Source: an uncultured Bacillaceae bacterium
Lineage (GTDB): Bacteria > Bacillota > Bacilli > Bacillales > Alkalibacillaceae
NCBI GenBank assembly: GCA_937983065.1
Contig: CALKAL010000028.1
Span: 1 to 12,763 of the forward strand
Length of the DNA: 12,763 nt
Reading direction: 5' to 3'
The notes under the pieces are model-generated. The model was not told where the DNA came from. It searched no databases and worked only from the letters and a program-made list of their open reading frames with translations. How positions within the stretch are numbered: position 1 is the first letter of the stretch; each line of letters opens with the position of its first letter. Made by a program: the position numbers and the translations under genes. Shown piece by piece: positions 1 to 7,616 of the stretch.

Positions 1-1
1 G

Positions 2-85
2 CTCTATGGGACAAATCTTCTAAAGGAACAGCAAGATTTGGGCTTTAAGCGATTCAATGCCCAAATCCCTAACCCAGTTACATAG
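2..85 (+). CDS. Possible C-terminal tail of an unidentified ORF (partial)
   Basis: One plus-strand frame is open from the left edge to a TAG at 83-85. It gives a 27-residue tail that begins LYGTNLLKEQQ and ends in FNAQIPNPVT. I recognise no family in it. The same bases contain two nested inverted repeats, so the open frame may be chance inside a structured element. If it is a gene, it ends convergently with the anti-sigma gene, about 96 bases away. No start or upstream context is visible. Confidence 0.25.
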   Translation, partial: LYGTNLLKEQQDLGFKRFNAQIPNPVT

Positions 86-95
86 ATCTGTCCCG
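5..95. repeat. Nested inverted repeats, possible structured RNA or element end
   Basis: An outer pair, GGGACAAATCT (8-18) and AGATCTGTCCC (85-95), matches with one mismatch. It encloses a perfect 9-bp pair, GATTTGGGC (35-43) and GCCCAAATC (59-67), with a 15-nt loop. Nested stems of this kind fit a folded RNA, the end of a mobile element, or a gene tail with a hairpin. No T-tract follows on either strand, so it is not a standard intrinsic terminator. Strand and function are unknown, and the window edge cuts off the left context. Confidence 0.4.
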
Positions 96-181
96 CAGTT
101 TATTATCAGATTCTCACCGTTCTCTTTCGATAAATAAAAATACACCTCACAAACCTGATCGATTGTATAACCCCTTTTCTA

Positions 182-865
182 CTAAGGTCGCATCTCAAAA
201 TAGTACGTTTCTTGCAATATGTCGCCTTTTGGAATGACGACTAATTCCATTAAGTCTTGTAAATGTTGATCTTTTATATAAAATTGAACGCGCCCGCCAT
301 TTAAATGATTCGGTGTAATAGGAATGACTCGGTTTTCCGTTTGAATTAATATTTCATCCAAATGGTGGTTCAAATGATTCGGATCGTTTAAATATAAAAT
401 CATCTGCTTATGTTGCGGGCTATACCATGCAACTCCTTGTGTTTCACCCATTTCACTATGAATCATATTGTAATGCTCTACCGGTTCATTTATAAACGTC
501 TCAATGTTTTTATCATCTGCCTCAGTAACGGTTAAATGACTATTATTTTGTTGACCGAACAAATAGCCAATGAAGATACATATAAAGCACGATGCGACCC
601 ATATACCGTACATCCAACTTCTTTTATGATGCTTCTGAGTAGCTTCTTTTTCTACGAGTTCATCTTGAATGTTTCGCCACAATTTTTCTTTATCAAATTC
701 ATTTAATGCCGCATCCCCTTTTAGTAAATCCTTCCAAGTCATATACGAGCTATAACAGTGCTCACACGTTTCCAAATGCGTTTTGACCTCAATAAAATCC
801 TCATCGTTTAACTTTCCCTCGATAAAATCAATGAGTTTTTCGTCCTCCAAATGATGATTTTTCAA
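182..865 (-). CDS. Zinc-finger transmembrane anti-sigma factor
   Basis: This is the likely membrane-bound inhibitor of the sigma factor encoded just upstream; it would hold the sigma at the membrane until a signal releases it. The 227-residue product has an N-terminal zf-HC2 anti-sigma motif (H30, C34, C37 in HLETCEHC), a charged linker, one membrane segment at about 84-103, and a C-terminal domain of about 120 residues predicted outside the cell. That outer domain resembles nothing I can name and is the presumed sensor. I chose the TTG start at 863-865 because AGAGGTGAT sits right before it. The in-frame ATG at 884-886 lies upstream of that site. The TTG start overlaps the sigma gene by 38 bp, which implies translational coupling. 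The family role is well established; the partner is inferred from adjacency. Confidence 0.85.
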   Translation of the reverse strand: MKNHHLEDEKLIDFIEGKLNDEDFIEVKTHLETCEHCYSSYMTWKDLLKGDAALNEFDKEKLWRNIQDELVEKEATQKHHKRSWMYGIWVASCFICIFIGYLFGQQNNSHLTVTEADDKNIETFINEPVEHYNMIHSEMGETQGVAWYSPQHKQMILYLNDPNHLNHHLDEILIQTENRVIPITPNHLNGGRVQFYIKDQHLQDLMELVVIPKGDILQETYYFEMRP

Positions 866-1430
866 CCGAATCACCTCTTTTCTCATTCGCTATGTCACTT
901 TCATATAGTTTACGTAAATTGTTCACACCATAGCGAATCATTGATTTCACGGTACCGATCGGGCGATTAATTTTTTTGGCGATTTCTCTATGGGACATCG
1001 ATTCATAATAGTTGTACATGATCGCATGACGCTGGCTTTCGGGAAGCTTCAATAATAGATTAATAACGCGCTCCTCTTCTTCCCTTTTTTCTAGCTCATC
1101 AAGGGGTGTTATCCGCTGTTCAATATCAACTTTTTCAAAAGGTTCTAGCTTAGCTGTTTTATTCTGTTTTCTTAAATAATCTAAGCTTCTACTTTTCGCG
1201 CGAACGGCAATCCACGCTTTAATGCTCCCTTTTTCTGCATTGTACGTATCGGCTTTCTGAAAATATTCCAAAAAGAGCTCCTGACATAAATCAAGGGCAT
1301 CATGATGATTTTTTACGATTCCGATAACGATGCGATAAACGTAATCAATATATCGGTCATAAAACAGCTTAAAGGCTTGTGTTGATTTTTGCTTCATGCC
1401 GCTCATAATTTCTTCATCTGTTTCCCACAC
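828..1430 (-). CDS. ECF-type RNA polymerase sigma factor
   Basis: This 200-residue protein has the two-domain layout of extracytoplasmic-function (group IV) sigma factors and would direct RNA polymerase to a small envelope-stress-type regulon. Region 2 spans about 20-90, with the -10-reading helix DALDLCQELFLEYFQKA at 44-60. Region 4 spans about 125-175, with the helix-turn-helix around MSHREIAKKINRPIGTVKSM (145-164). There is no region 1.1 or 3. The GTG start at 1428-1430 follows an AGGTGAT site. A short basic tail (about 176-200) is encoded partly in the overlap with the anti-sigma gene. The promoter seen upstream is of the housekeeping SigA type, so self-activation is not obvious from the sequence. 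The ECF subgroup cannot be assigned by eye. Confidence 0.9.
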   Translation of the reverse strand: MWETDEEIMSGMKQKSTQAFKLFYDRYIDYVYRIVIGIVKNHHDALDLCQELFLEYFQKADTYNAEKGSIKAWIAVRAKSRSLDYLRKQNKTAKLEPFEKVDIEQRITPLDELEKREEEERVINLLLKLPESQRHAIMYNYYESMSHREIAKKINRPIGTVKSMIRYGVNNLRKLYESDIANEKRGDSVEKSSFGGRKTH

Positions 1431-1505
1431 ACAATCACCTCACTAATAGTTCTACTGAATTGAATGGTGTAAAAAGTAAGATAAAAAAATCCTCTCTCTA
1501 TTTAT

Positions 1506-1534
1506 TTTTTATTGGATTTAAAAAAATTTGTCAA
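1506..1534 (-). promoter_or_regulatory. SigA-type promoter for the sigma/anti-sigma operon
   Basis: Read on the minus strand, a perfect -35 box TTGACA (1529-1534) is separated by exactly 17 bp from TAAAAA (1506-1511), a 4/6 match to the -10 consensus. Transcription would begin near 1499, leaving a leader of about 70 nt before the GTG start. No ECF-style AAC/CGT pair was found here. Confidence 0.6.
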
Positions 1535-1603
1535 TAAGTAAATCTAATAAACTTTATTTTACGTATCACTTATGACAGAAAAAAAGGAAAGGGGATTTAA
1601 TCT

Positions 1604-2758
1604 ATGAAGAAAAAACTAGCCTATTTATTCATCATTTTAACTCTCATTTTTCCAGCGATTATGCCGATTAAATTGTTTGCACAAGATGGTATAACGCTAT
1701 TTACACCTTACACGGGAATTGATGCGACGCCAGGGGAGGCTGTCTCATATGATATCGATGTTATAAACGACAGTTCTTCTGTCCAGCATCTTAATTTAGC
1801 CGTGGAAAATTTACCCGATGATTGGTCTTATACGATTACTTCGGGTGGATATTCAGTTAAACAATTGTCTGTTTATCCCGGTGAAACTGAATCTTTTACA
1901 TTAGACATTGAAGTGCCATTACAAATTGATAAAGGGACTTATGAAATGAATGTCGTCGCAAATTCGAATTCAGGCTCAACCGAAATGCCAATTGTTTTAG
2001 ACATTATTGAAGAAGGGGTCTTTCAAACCGATTTAACGTCTGAACAGTTAAACATGCAAGGCGATGTCGATTCAACTTTTAACTACAAATTAGATTTAAC
2101 GAACAAAACGGCTAATGAACAAAATTATTCTTTGCAAGCGCAAGCACCGAGTGGATGGCAAGTTGAATTTAAAGTCGATGGTCAAAACGTCACAAGTGTA
2201 GCGATTGATCCTGGAGATAGTGCTACCATCGATGTCAATGTAACCCCAGCATCAAATAGTGAAGAAGGAACGTATGATATTCCTGTTATCGCTCAATCGG
2301 GTCAAACACAATCTGAACTAACATTAGAAGCTGTCATTACGGGGAAATTTGATATGAGTTTCTCGACAACTGATGGGCGTTTAAGTGAAGATATCCAAGC
2401 AGGAAAAGATAAAACGATTGAGCTCGTCGTTGAAAATACGGGAACGGCTGATTTATCAAATATTTCATTTAGTAGTACGACACCATCGGATTGGTCTGTT
2501 GAATTTTCTACCGATGAAATTGCGGAATTAAAGCCTGGTGAAAAGGAAACAATTCAAGCAACTGTTTCGGCAAGCAACCGTGCCATTGCAGGAGATTACG
2601 CTTTAACATTGAGGGCTAATGCACCAGAAATCAGTCAAGAAGCTGAATTTCGAATGAGTGTAAAAACATCTATGCTTTGGGGTTGGATTGGAATATTAAT
2701 GATTGTCGTTGTCGCTATAAGCCTCGTCTTTTTAATCCGTAAATATGGGAGGAGATAA
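1604..2758 (+). CDS. Secreted membrane-anchored protein with three NEW3-like domains
   Basis: The 384-residue protein has a signal peptide (lysines at 2-4, hydrophobic to about 25, likely cut after LFA at 26), a large extracellular part, and a C-terminal membrane helix at about 357-378 followed by RKYGRR. The outer part holds three repeats of about 105 residues (near 30-135, 137-247, 249-353). Each has the pattern 'P-x-x-W', then 'PGE' or 'PGD', then 'GxY' or 'GDY', as in LPDDWS / YPGETES / KGTYEM. This fits the NEW3 (COG1470-like) beta-sandwich family, often found beside ABC transporters. ATG follows AAAGGAAAGGGG. The ATPase gene starts 2 bp after the stop, so it probably acts as the outer accessory subunit of that transporter. 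Ligand unknown. Confidence 0.8.
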   Translation: MKKKLAYLFIILTLIFPAIMPIKLFAQDGITLFTPYTGIDATPGEAVSYDIDVINDSSSVQHLNLAVENLPDDWSYTITSGGYSVKQLSVYPGETESFTLDIEVPLQIDKGTYEMNVVANSNSGSTEMPIVLDIIEEGVFQTDLTSEQLNMQGDVDSTFNYKLDLTNKTANEQNYSLQAQAPSGWQVEFKVDGQNVTSVAIDPGDSATIDVNVTPASNSEEGTYDIPVIAQSGQTQSELTLEAVITGKFDMSFSTTDGRLSEDIQAGKDKTIELVVENTGTADLSNISFSSTTPSDWSVEFSTDEIAELKPGEKETIQATVSASNRAIAGDYALTLRANAPEISQEAEFRMSVKTSMLWGWIGILMIVVVAISLVFLIRKYGRR

Positions 2759-2760
2759 CT

Positions 2761-3717
2761 TTGGCAAAAAGCGTCATCCAACTAACGAATGTCGTTAAAA
2801 AATATAAAGAAGTAACAGCGGTTGATCATCTAAATTTAACGATAAAAAAAGGTGAAATTTACGGATTATTAGGACCGAATGGGGCAGGTAAATCAACAAC
2901 TATTTTCATGCTACTCGGTTTAACCGAGCCGACAGAAGGTGAGCTTTTTATCGAAGGGACCTCACCGACAATAAAACCGATTGAAGTGAAAAAGAAAGTT
3001 GGATTTTTACCCGATCATGTCGGTGTTTATGAAAATTTATCAGGAAAAGAAAACTTAATGCTAACAGCCCGTTTAAACGGTTTTTCTAGTCGGGAAGCGA
3101 ATGAAAAAGCAGATCAACTTCTCGAACAAGTCGGATTAGCTGAAGCGAAGCATAAAAAAGCAGGAAAATATTCTCGAGGGATGAAGCAGCGCCTCGGCCT
3201 AGCAGATACGCTCATTAAAGAGCCGTCGATTATTATTATGGATGAACCGACGCTCGGTATTGACCCTCAAGGCATTATCGACTTTTTAAACATGATAAAA
3301 ACGTTAAGAGATGAACATCAAATGACGATTTTACTTTCATCTCACCATTTACATCATGTGCAACAAATTTGTGATCGTGTCGGGATTTTCGTTAAAGGAA
3401 GGCTACTGGCTGAAGGTGATTTAAGTACGCTACAAGAGCAATTGTTAGATGATCATAGTTATGTTTATGAAATTGAAACGAATCGAAATGAGGATGTTCG
3501 GAAGGTTCTTGAAGCGTTACCTCACATTCAAGCAACACGCTTACACGATGGAATGATTGAAGTGAAAAGCCGTAAAAAAGATAATGGTGACATTGCGAAA
3601 CAAATTATAGAAAAAGGGTATCAACTCTTTTCTATCCGACCTGTTTTCTATGGATTAGATGATATTTATCAACAATATTTCCAAGGAGGTGGAACCCTTG
3701 GAGAAACGATTAAATAA
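2761..3717 (+). CDS. ABC transporter ATP-binding protein
   Basis: This 318-residue cytosolic ATPase would power the permease encoded next. It has Walker A GPNGAGKST (38-46), signature YSRGMKQR (137-144), Walker B IIIMDEPTLGIDP (157-169) and the H-loop histidine in SSH (195). The Q-loop position is Asp85 (GFLPDH) rather than Gln; acidic residues here are common in NosF/CcmA-type ATPases. After about residue 220 there is a 100-residue C-terminal extension, usual for this exporter class. The TTG start at 2761 is set by GGGAGGAGAT. The 3' end overlaps the permease gene by 20 bp. Family assignment is firm; the cargo is unknown. Confidence 0.93.
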   Translation: MAKSVIQLTNVVKKYKEVTAVDHLNLTIKKGEIYGLLGPNGAGKSTTIFMLLGLTEPTEGELFIEGTSPTIKPIEVKKKVGFLPDHVGVYENLSGKENLMLTARLNGFSSREANEKADQLLEQVGLAEAKHKKAGKYSRGMKQRLGLADTLIKEPSIIIMDEPTLGIDPQGIIDFLNMIKTLRDEHQMTILLSSHHLHHVQQICDRVGIFVKGRLLAEGDLSTLQEQLLDDHSYVYEIETNRNEDVRKVLEALPHIQATRLHDGMIEVKSRKKDNGDIAKQIIEKGYQLFSIRPVFYGLDDIYQQYFQGGGTLGETIK

Positions 3718-4699
3718 AGAGAAATGGCAAAACATGATTCAACAGTTTGCGACGAGTCCTTTTTGGGTTTTAGTTCAAAAGGAAATTCGCGATCATGTTA
3801 AAAGTGTTCGGTTTAATATTTTACTCGTCATTATCCTTTTAACATGTGTCGGTTCCCTTTATGCCGCTTTATCATCGGTTAAAGAACTCGCAAACCAAAT
3901 TGACACATCTGAACAACTAATGATTTATTTAAGAATGTTCGCGATAAGTGGTGAAGGAGGCACCTTACCCTCTTTCATTACATTCATGACGTTACTCGGA
4001 CCTTTACTCGGAATTGCAATGGGATTTGATGCAATCAACTCAGAGAAAAATAACCGGACGATTCTTAGAATTATGTCCCAACCGATTCCGAGAGACTACT
4101 TAATTTTATCTAAATTTGTTGGTGGGCTTTTCGTCATTGCTTATTTCGTATTCATATTAGGAATGCTCATCTTTTCTTTAAGCTTACTCATCATTGGGTT
4201 ACCACCAACGTTTGAAGAGTTTACGCGAATTATCGTCTACTTATTTATGATCATATTGTATGTCGGTTTTTGGTTAGCTTTATCGATTACGTTATCAATA
4301 TTATTTAAACAAGCGGCTACCTCTGCTTTATCAGGTATTGCGGTTTGGCTATTTTTCAGTGTTTTTTATTCGATTTTAGTCAATTTATTAGTGACGACAT
4401 CGATGCCAGATGACCTTTTAGCTACAGATCAAATGGCCCAGCACGAACGAATGGCGATGTTACTCCGGTTATCACCGAATTATTTATTTTCTGAAATAAC
4501 GACGGTCCTTCTTAACCCGAGTTATCGAACATTAGGCCCTGTAACCTTTGATCAAATATCAGGAACGATTCCGAGTATTTTAGATTTATCCCAAAGCTTA
4601 ACAATCATTTGGCCACAAGTCGTTGGCATGCTCGCGTTATGCTTTGTCTGCTTCCTTATTTCTTACACCATTTTTATGCGTCAAGAAATTCGAAGCTAA
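3698..4699 (+). CDS. ABC-2 type permease (NosY-like)
   Basis: This 333-residue integral membrane protein is the presumed channel partner of the preceding ATPase. About six membrane segments are visible (near 40-58, 91-113, 138-167, 177-202, 209-232, 305-327). The cytosolic stretch NSEKNNRTILRIMSQPIPRD (114-133), after the second segment, is typical of ABC-2/NosY permeases. A soluble loop at about 233-300 separates segments five and six. I chose the TTG at 3698 because a perfect AAGGAGGT (3683-3690) lies 7 nt before it. An in-frame ATG at 3659 has no such site. With the NEW3 protein and ATPase it makes a three-part system. Copper or nitrous-oxide genes are absent, so a Nos function is not implied. 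Confidence 0.88.
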   Translation: MEKRLNKEKWQNMIQQFATSPFWVLVQKEIRDHVKSVRFNILLVIILLTCVGSLYAALSSVKELANQIDTSEQLMIYLRMFAISGEGGTLPSFITFMTLLGPLLGIAMGFDAINSEKNNRTILRIMSQPIPRDYLILSKFVGGLFVIAYFVFILGMLIFSLSLLIIGLPPTFEEFTRIIVYLFMIILYVGFWLALSITLSILFKQAATSALSGIAVWLFFSVFYSILVNLLVTTSMPDDLLATDQMAQHERMAMLLRLSPNYLFSEITTVLLNPSYRTLGPVTFDQISGTIPSILDLSQSLTIIWPQVVGMLALCFVCFLISYTIFMRQEIRS

Positions 4700-4818
4700 T
4701 TGTTTTAAAAAGAGGTACAGGAAATTTCGCATGCTTATAATTTTTTGTTTGCGAACGTTTTCCGGTTAGATTATTAATTCCCACCCGTTGTTTTTTGCGA
4801 TGCGAATATTCAATAGAA

Positions 4819-4859
4819 AAAAAGCTGTAAAGAGTCGTTTTGGCTCTCTACAGCTTTTT
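4819..4859. terminator. Bidirectional intrinsic terminator
   Basis: Arms AAAAAGCTGTAAAGAG (4819-4834) and CTCTCTACAGCTTTTT (4844-4859) pair with one mismatch around a 9-nt loop. The A-run and T-run at the ends let it work both ways. It lies 6 bases after the stop of the minus-strand AEC gene and about 120 bases after the permease stop. The 4700-4818 stretch before it shows no gene. Confidence 0.85.
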
Positions 4860-4865
4860 ATATTT

Positions 4866-5762
4866 TTAAGTTAAAATCGTCAACAATATACTTAACGTAA
4901 CGACACTACATAACGTCGTCACTAACGTAATACTTGATACTAAATCAGGTTTGACACGAAATTCTAATGCATACATCGTCGTCACTGCAGCTGAGGGCAT
5001 TGCTGCGACGACAATAAAAACGCTTGCGATTAAATCAGAAACAGGTAAAAATAAACTAAGAATAAAGGCGATGAGCGGCGATAAGATGAGTCTAAAGCTA
5101 CTTGCTAACACAACCCGCCCTACTTCAAACTTTTTGAAAGAAATATTCGCAAGCTGCATTCCTAACACAATCATCATTAATGGAATCGTAACGACTGCTA
5201 AAAAATCGATGATCCCCATCACTTGACTATGTAATTGAACGTCCCAATATTGAAATAATAATGCTAAAGCTATCGCATACGTCGCTGGCATTTTTAGCAC
5301 CGATCGAAGCGCAAACAGAACGCCACTCGACCCCCGAGAGGCGATGAAAACCCCGAATAAATTCATTAAAAAGGATTGCATCGCCATTAAAATAACAGCA
5401 TAAGCAAATGCCGCTTCTCCAAAGGCAAATAATATAACAGGGGACCCATAATTACCCGCATTCATAAATGCCGTCGATAATAAAAAGGCACTTTCATCCT
5501 CTTGTTTCCATCGAAAAATAAGTGAAACTAATTTATTAATAATGACTAAAATGACAAATAACAATAAACTGAAGCTAATAATTGTAAAAAACTCTCGATT
5601 TAACTCGGTCGTGTAAAACGTCTGGAAAACGAGAGCTGGTAAAAAAATATATAGTGACACCGTTGATACGGATCGAACGTCTAATTTTTTTACCTTTTGA
5701 ATTAAATACCCTAAAGCGAATACACTAACGACGGGTAAAAGTACTTCAATAAATAGGCCCAT
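4866..5762 (-). CDS. AEC family (auxin efflux carrier-like) permease
   Basis: This 298-residue, very hydrophobic protein has about ten membrane segments in two halves, with the short polar N-terminus and the internal SAFMNAGNYGSPV stretch (about 95-107) typical of the AEC/membrane-transport family. Bacterial members export or exchange organic acids such as malate, but most have unknown substrates and auxin is not implied. Length matches the usual 300 or so residues. The ATG follows AGGTGGGG. It is the last gene of the minus-strand run, 40 bp after the FAH-family gene, with a terminator right behind. Its place next to a FAH-family enzyme and a reductase suggests transport of a related small acid, which is inference. 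Confidence 0.85.
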   Translation of the reverse strand: MGLFIEVLLPVVSVFALGYLIQKVKKLDVRSVSTVSLYIFLPALVFQTFYTTELNREFFTIISFSLLLFVILVIINKLVSLIFRWKQEDESAFLLSTAFMNAGNYGSPVILFAFGEAAFAYAVILMAMQSFLMNLFGVFIASRGSSGVLFALRSVLKMPATYAIALALLFQYWDVQLHSQVMGIIDFLAVVTIPLMMIVLGMQLANISFKKFEVGRVVLASSFRLILSPLIAFILSLFLPVSDLIASVFIVVAAMPSAAVTTMYALEFRVKPDLVSSITLVTTLCSVVTLSILLTILT

Positions 5763-5785
5763 GACCCCACCTGCCTTCTCTCGTA

Positions 5786-5799
5786 TGTTAGGCCTAACA
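5786..5799. repeat. 14-bp perfect palindrome upstream of the AEC gene
   Basis: TGTTAGGCCTAACA is a perfect dyad in the 40-bp gap between the FAH-family and AEC genes, 24 bases before the AEC start. With no loop it fits a protein-binding site better than an RNA hairpin. Chance cannot be ruled out for a site this short. Confidence 0.35.
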
Positions 5800-5802
5800 A
5801 TT

Positions 5803-6648
5803 TTAAATCACGTGATTCGTAAGTTCCCCAATGCCTTCGATAACAATTTTAACCTCATCATTTTTCTGTAAAAACTTCGGTGGATTAAACCCTTTACCTA
5901 CCCCACTCGGAGTCCCTGTTGCGATAATATCTCCAGCTTCTAATGTCATCCCATTTGATAACACTTCAATTAATTCACTAATTGAAAAAATCATATCCTT
6001 CGTATTGCCGTTTTGTCTCAATTCATCATTAACATACGTTTTAATCGAAAGAGCCTCCGCATTTTCAATCTCATCCTTCGTCACAATCACTGGCCCCATC
6101 GGACAAAACGTATCCAATGATTTACCCCGGAAAAATTGCTTGTGTTCTTTCTGCAAATCCCTTGCCGTCACATCATTTATAATCGTAAATCCAAAAATAT
6201 AGTCTTCTGCATCGTCCTTTGAAATATTCTTTCCGCTTTTCCCGATAATCACAGCTAATTCGCCTTCATAATCAAGAGCTTTAGTAACCGATTCATGGGC
6301 TAAAATCACCTCGTTATGACCAATAATTGACGTCGGTGATTTCGTAAAAATAACTGGCTTTTTCGGAATAGCCCCTTCATCGTTCCCCGTCATTTCAAGG
6401 GCATGCTCCCGATAGTTTTTACCGATACAGAGGATGTTTTTGTTCGGCCTATAAGGTGGTAAAATTTGTATATCCTTCAAATGAGCGACCTTCGTTAAAT
6501 TCCCTTCAAAATCGACATACGAATAATTTTTAATGACTGAAAATAAATCTGGAAAATGTGAATTTAGCTTTTCTGAATAATAAACGTTATCGTCCTGTAA
6601 AATTCCCCAAAGCGACACTTCATCCCTTTTAAAGGCAATTAGTCTCAT
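5803..6648 (-). CDS. Fumarylacetoacetate hydrolase (FAH) family protein
   Basis: The 281-residue product belongs to the FAH superfamily, metal-dependent enzymes that hydrolyse, decarboxylate or isomerise beta-diketo or acylpyruvate-type acids. Visible motifs are GKNYREHA (76-83), metal-binding DYEGE with E128 and E130 (126-130), the third metal ligand region NDVTARD (D159), RGKSLDTFCPMGP (174-186) and the C-terminal ATGTPSGVG (243-251). The order and length are normal, so it should be active. I chose the ATG at 6646-6648, which follows AAGGTGTGAGG; an in-frame GTG at 6666 lies ahead of that site. It follows the aldo/keto reductase gene by 45 bp. Substrate cannot be told; no homogentisate or aromatic-pathway neighbour is present. 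Confidence 0.9.
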   Translation of the reverse strand: MRLIAFKRDEVSLWGILQDDNVYYSEKLNSHFPDLFSVIKNYSYVDFEGNLTKVAHLKDIQILPPYRPNKNILCIGKNYREHALEMTGNDEGAIPKKPVIFTKSPTSIIGHNEVILAHESVTKALDYEGELAVIIGKSGKNISKDDAEDYIFGFTIINDVTARDLQKEHKQFFRGKSLDTFCPMGPVIVTKDEIENAEALSIKTYVNDELRQNGNTKDMIFSISELIEVLSNGMTLEAGDIIATGTPSGVGKGFNPPKFLQKNDEVKIVIEGIGELTNHVI

Positions 6649-6693
6649 CCTCACACCTTCTTCCACTTAAATAGAAATTTATTTAACCGCAAA

Positions 6694-7527
6694 TTACTTC
6701 GGATCAAAATCGTCGGGGTTCGTACCAGTCCGCTCATTTTTATTAAGTCTATTCAACCGTTCGATATCCTCTTCCGTCAATTGAAAATCAAAAATATCGG
6801 CATTTTCTTTAATTCGCTCTCGATTGATCGACTTAGGAATTGTTATAACGTTCGTATCAATATCCCAACGTAAAATAATTTGGGCTGGTGTCTTATCATA
6901 TTTTTTAGCTAATTCAACGATGGTCGCCTCATCGAATAAGCGACCCTTTTTAAGCGGAGACCAAGCCTCCATTCGAATCTGCTCTTTTTCACAAAAAGCT
7001 TTCACTTCTTTTTGCGTTAAATGTGGATGATATTCTATTTGATTAACCATTGGCTTTACATTCGCCGTCGTCATTAATCGTTCTAAATGATGCACGTGAA
7101 AATTACTCACCCCGATTGCACGGATTGCTTTTTCATCATAAAGCCGTTCCATCGCACGCCACGTTTCTTTATATTTTCCTTGAATGGGCCAATGAATTAA
7201 ATATAAATCTAAATAATCAAGCTGCAATTGCTCCATGCTTTTTTCAAATGCTCGCAATGTTTCATCATAGCCATGATCATCATTCCATACTTTCGTCGTT
7301 ATAAAAATATCGTCCCGTTTAATTCCTGATTGCTTGACAGAACGACCAACCCCAGCTTCATTTTGATAAAAAGCAGCGGTGTCAATCATCCGATAGCCGA
7401 ATTCTAAAGCGGCAGAGACTGACTGTTCAACTTCACGACCGTCTTCAACTTTGTAAACCCCTAGTCCAAACCCAGGCATTTCAACCCCATTGTGAAGCTT
7501 CACTTTACCGTCTAATCGATTAATCAT
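6694..7527 (-). CDS. Aldo/keto reductase (YvgN/YtbE-like)
   Basis: This 277-residue cytosolic protein is a full-length NADPH-dependent aldo/keto reductase that would reduce aldehydes or ketones, possibly glyoxals as for B. subtilis YvgN. The catalytic tetrad is in place: D49, Y54, K79 and H112 (in IDTAAFY, TTKVW, LIHWP). Cofactor motifs include GVSN (139-142), NQIEYHP (162-168) and IPKS (230-233). The ATG at 7525-7527 follows GAGGAGGTAATAAA. A 22-bp dyad lies 26-47 bases upstream. It may start a sub-operon with the FAH-family and AEC genes, or be read from the chromate-transporter genes 89 bp upstream. Natural substrate unknown. Confidence 0.92.
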   Translation of the reverse strand: MINRLDGKVKLHNGVEMPGFGLGVYKVEDGREVEQSVSAALEFGYRMIDTAAFYQNEAGVGRSVKQSGIKRDDIFITTKVWNDDHGYDETLRAFEKSMEQLQLDYLDLYLIHWPIQGKYKETWRAMERLYDEKAIRAIGVSNFHVHHLERLMTTANVKPMVNQIEYHPHLTQKEVKAFCEKEQIRMEAWSPLKKGRLFDEATIVELAKKYDKTPAQIILRWDIDTNVITIPKSINRERIKENADIFDFQLTEEDIERLNRLNKNERTGTNPDDFDPK

Positions 7528-7552
7528 TTTATTACCTCCTCATTTTATCATT

Positions 7553-7574
7553 AATTATTTCCCCGGAAATAATT
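7553..7574. promoter_or_regulatory. Candidate operator: 10-bp arms with 2-bp centre
   Basis: AATTATTTCC (7553-7562) and GGAAATAATT (7565-7574) are perfect reverse complements around CC. The site sits in the 89-bp gap before the aldo/keto reductase, where a regulator could act. The 2-nt centre and AT-rich arms make an intrinsic terminator for the upstream gene unlikely. No matching regulator gene is in the window. Confidence 0.5.
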
Positions 7575-7616
7575 TGTAGAAATATCGTATATATTGTTTA
7601 TGCTTAGCCGTATTAT

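Noticed and set aside
86..181. Terminator after the anti-sigma gene
   Set aside because: Only a 5-bp ATACA/TGTAT pair is seen before a T-rich stretch, too weak to call.
1535..1603. ECF-type promoter before the NEW3 gene
   Set aside because: A CGTAT near 1562 has no AAC-type -35 at a fitting distance, so control of this operon by the adjacent sigma is not supported by motif.
2761..4699. Nitrous-oxide reductase maturation (nosFY) operon
   Set aside because: The ATPase and permease resemble NosF and NosY in type only; no nosZ, nosD or nosL is present and the accessory protein is NEW3-type.
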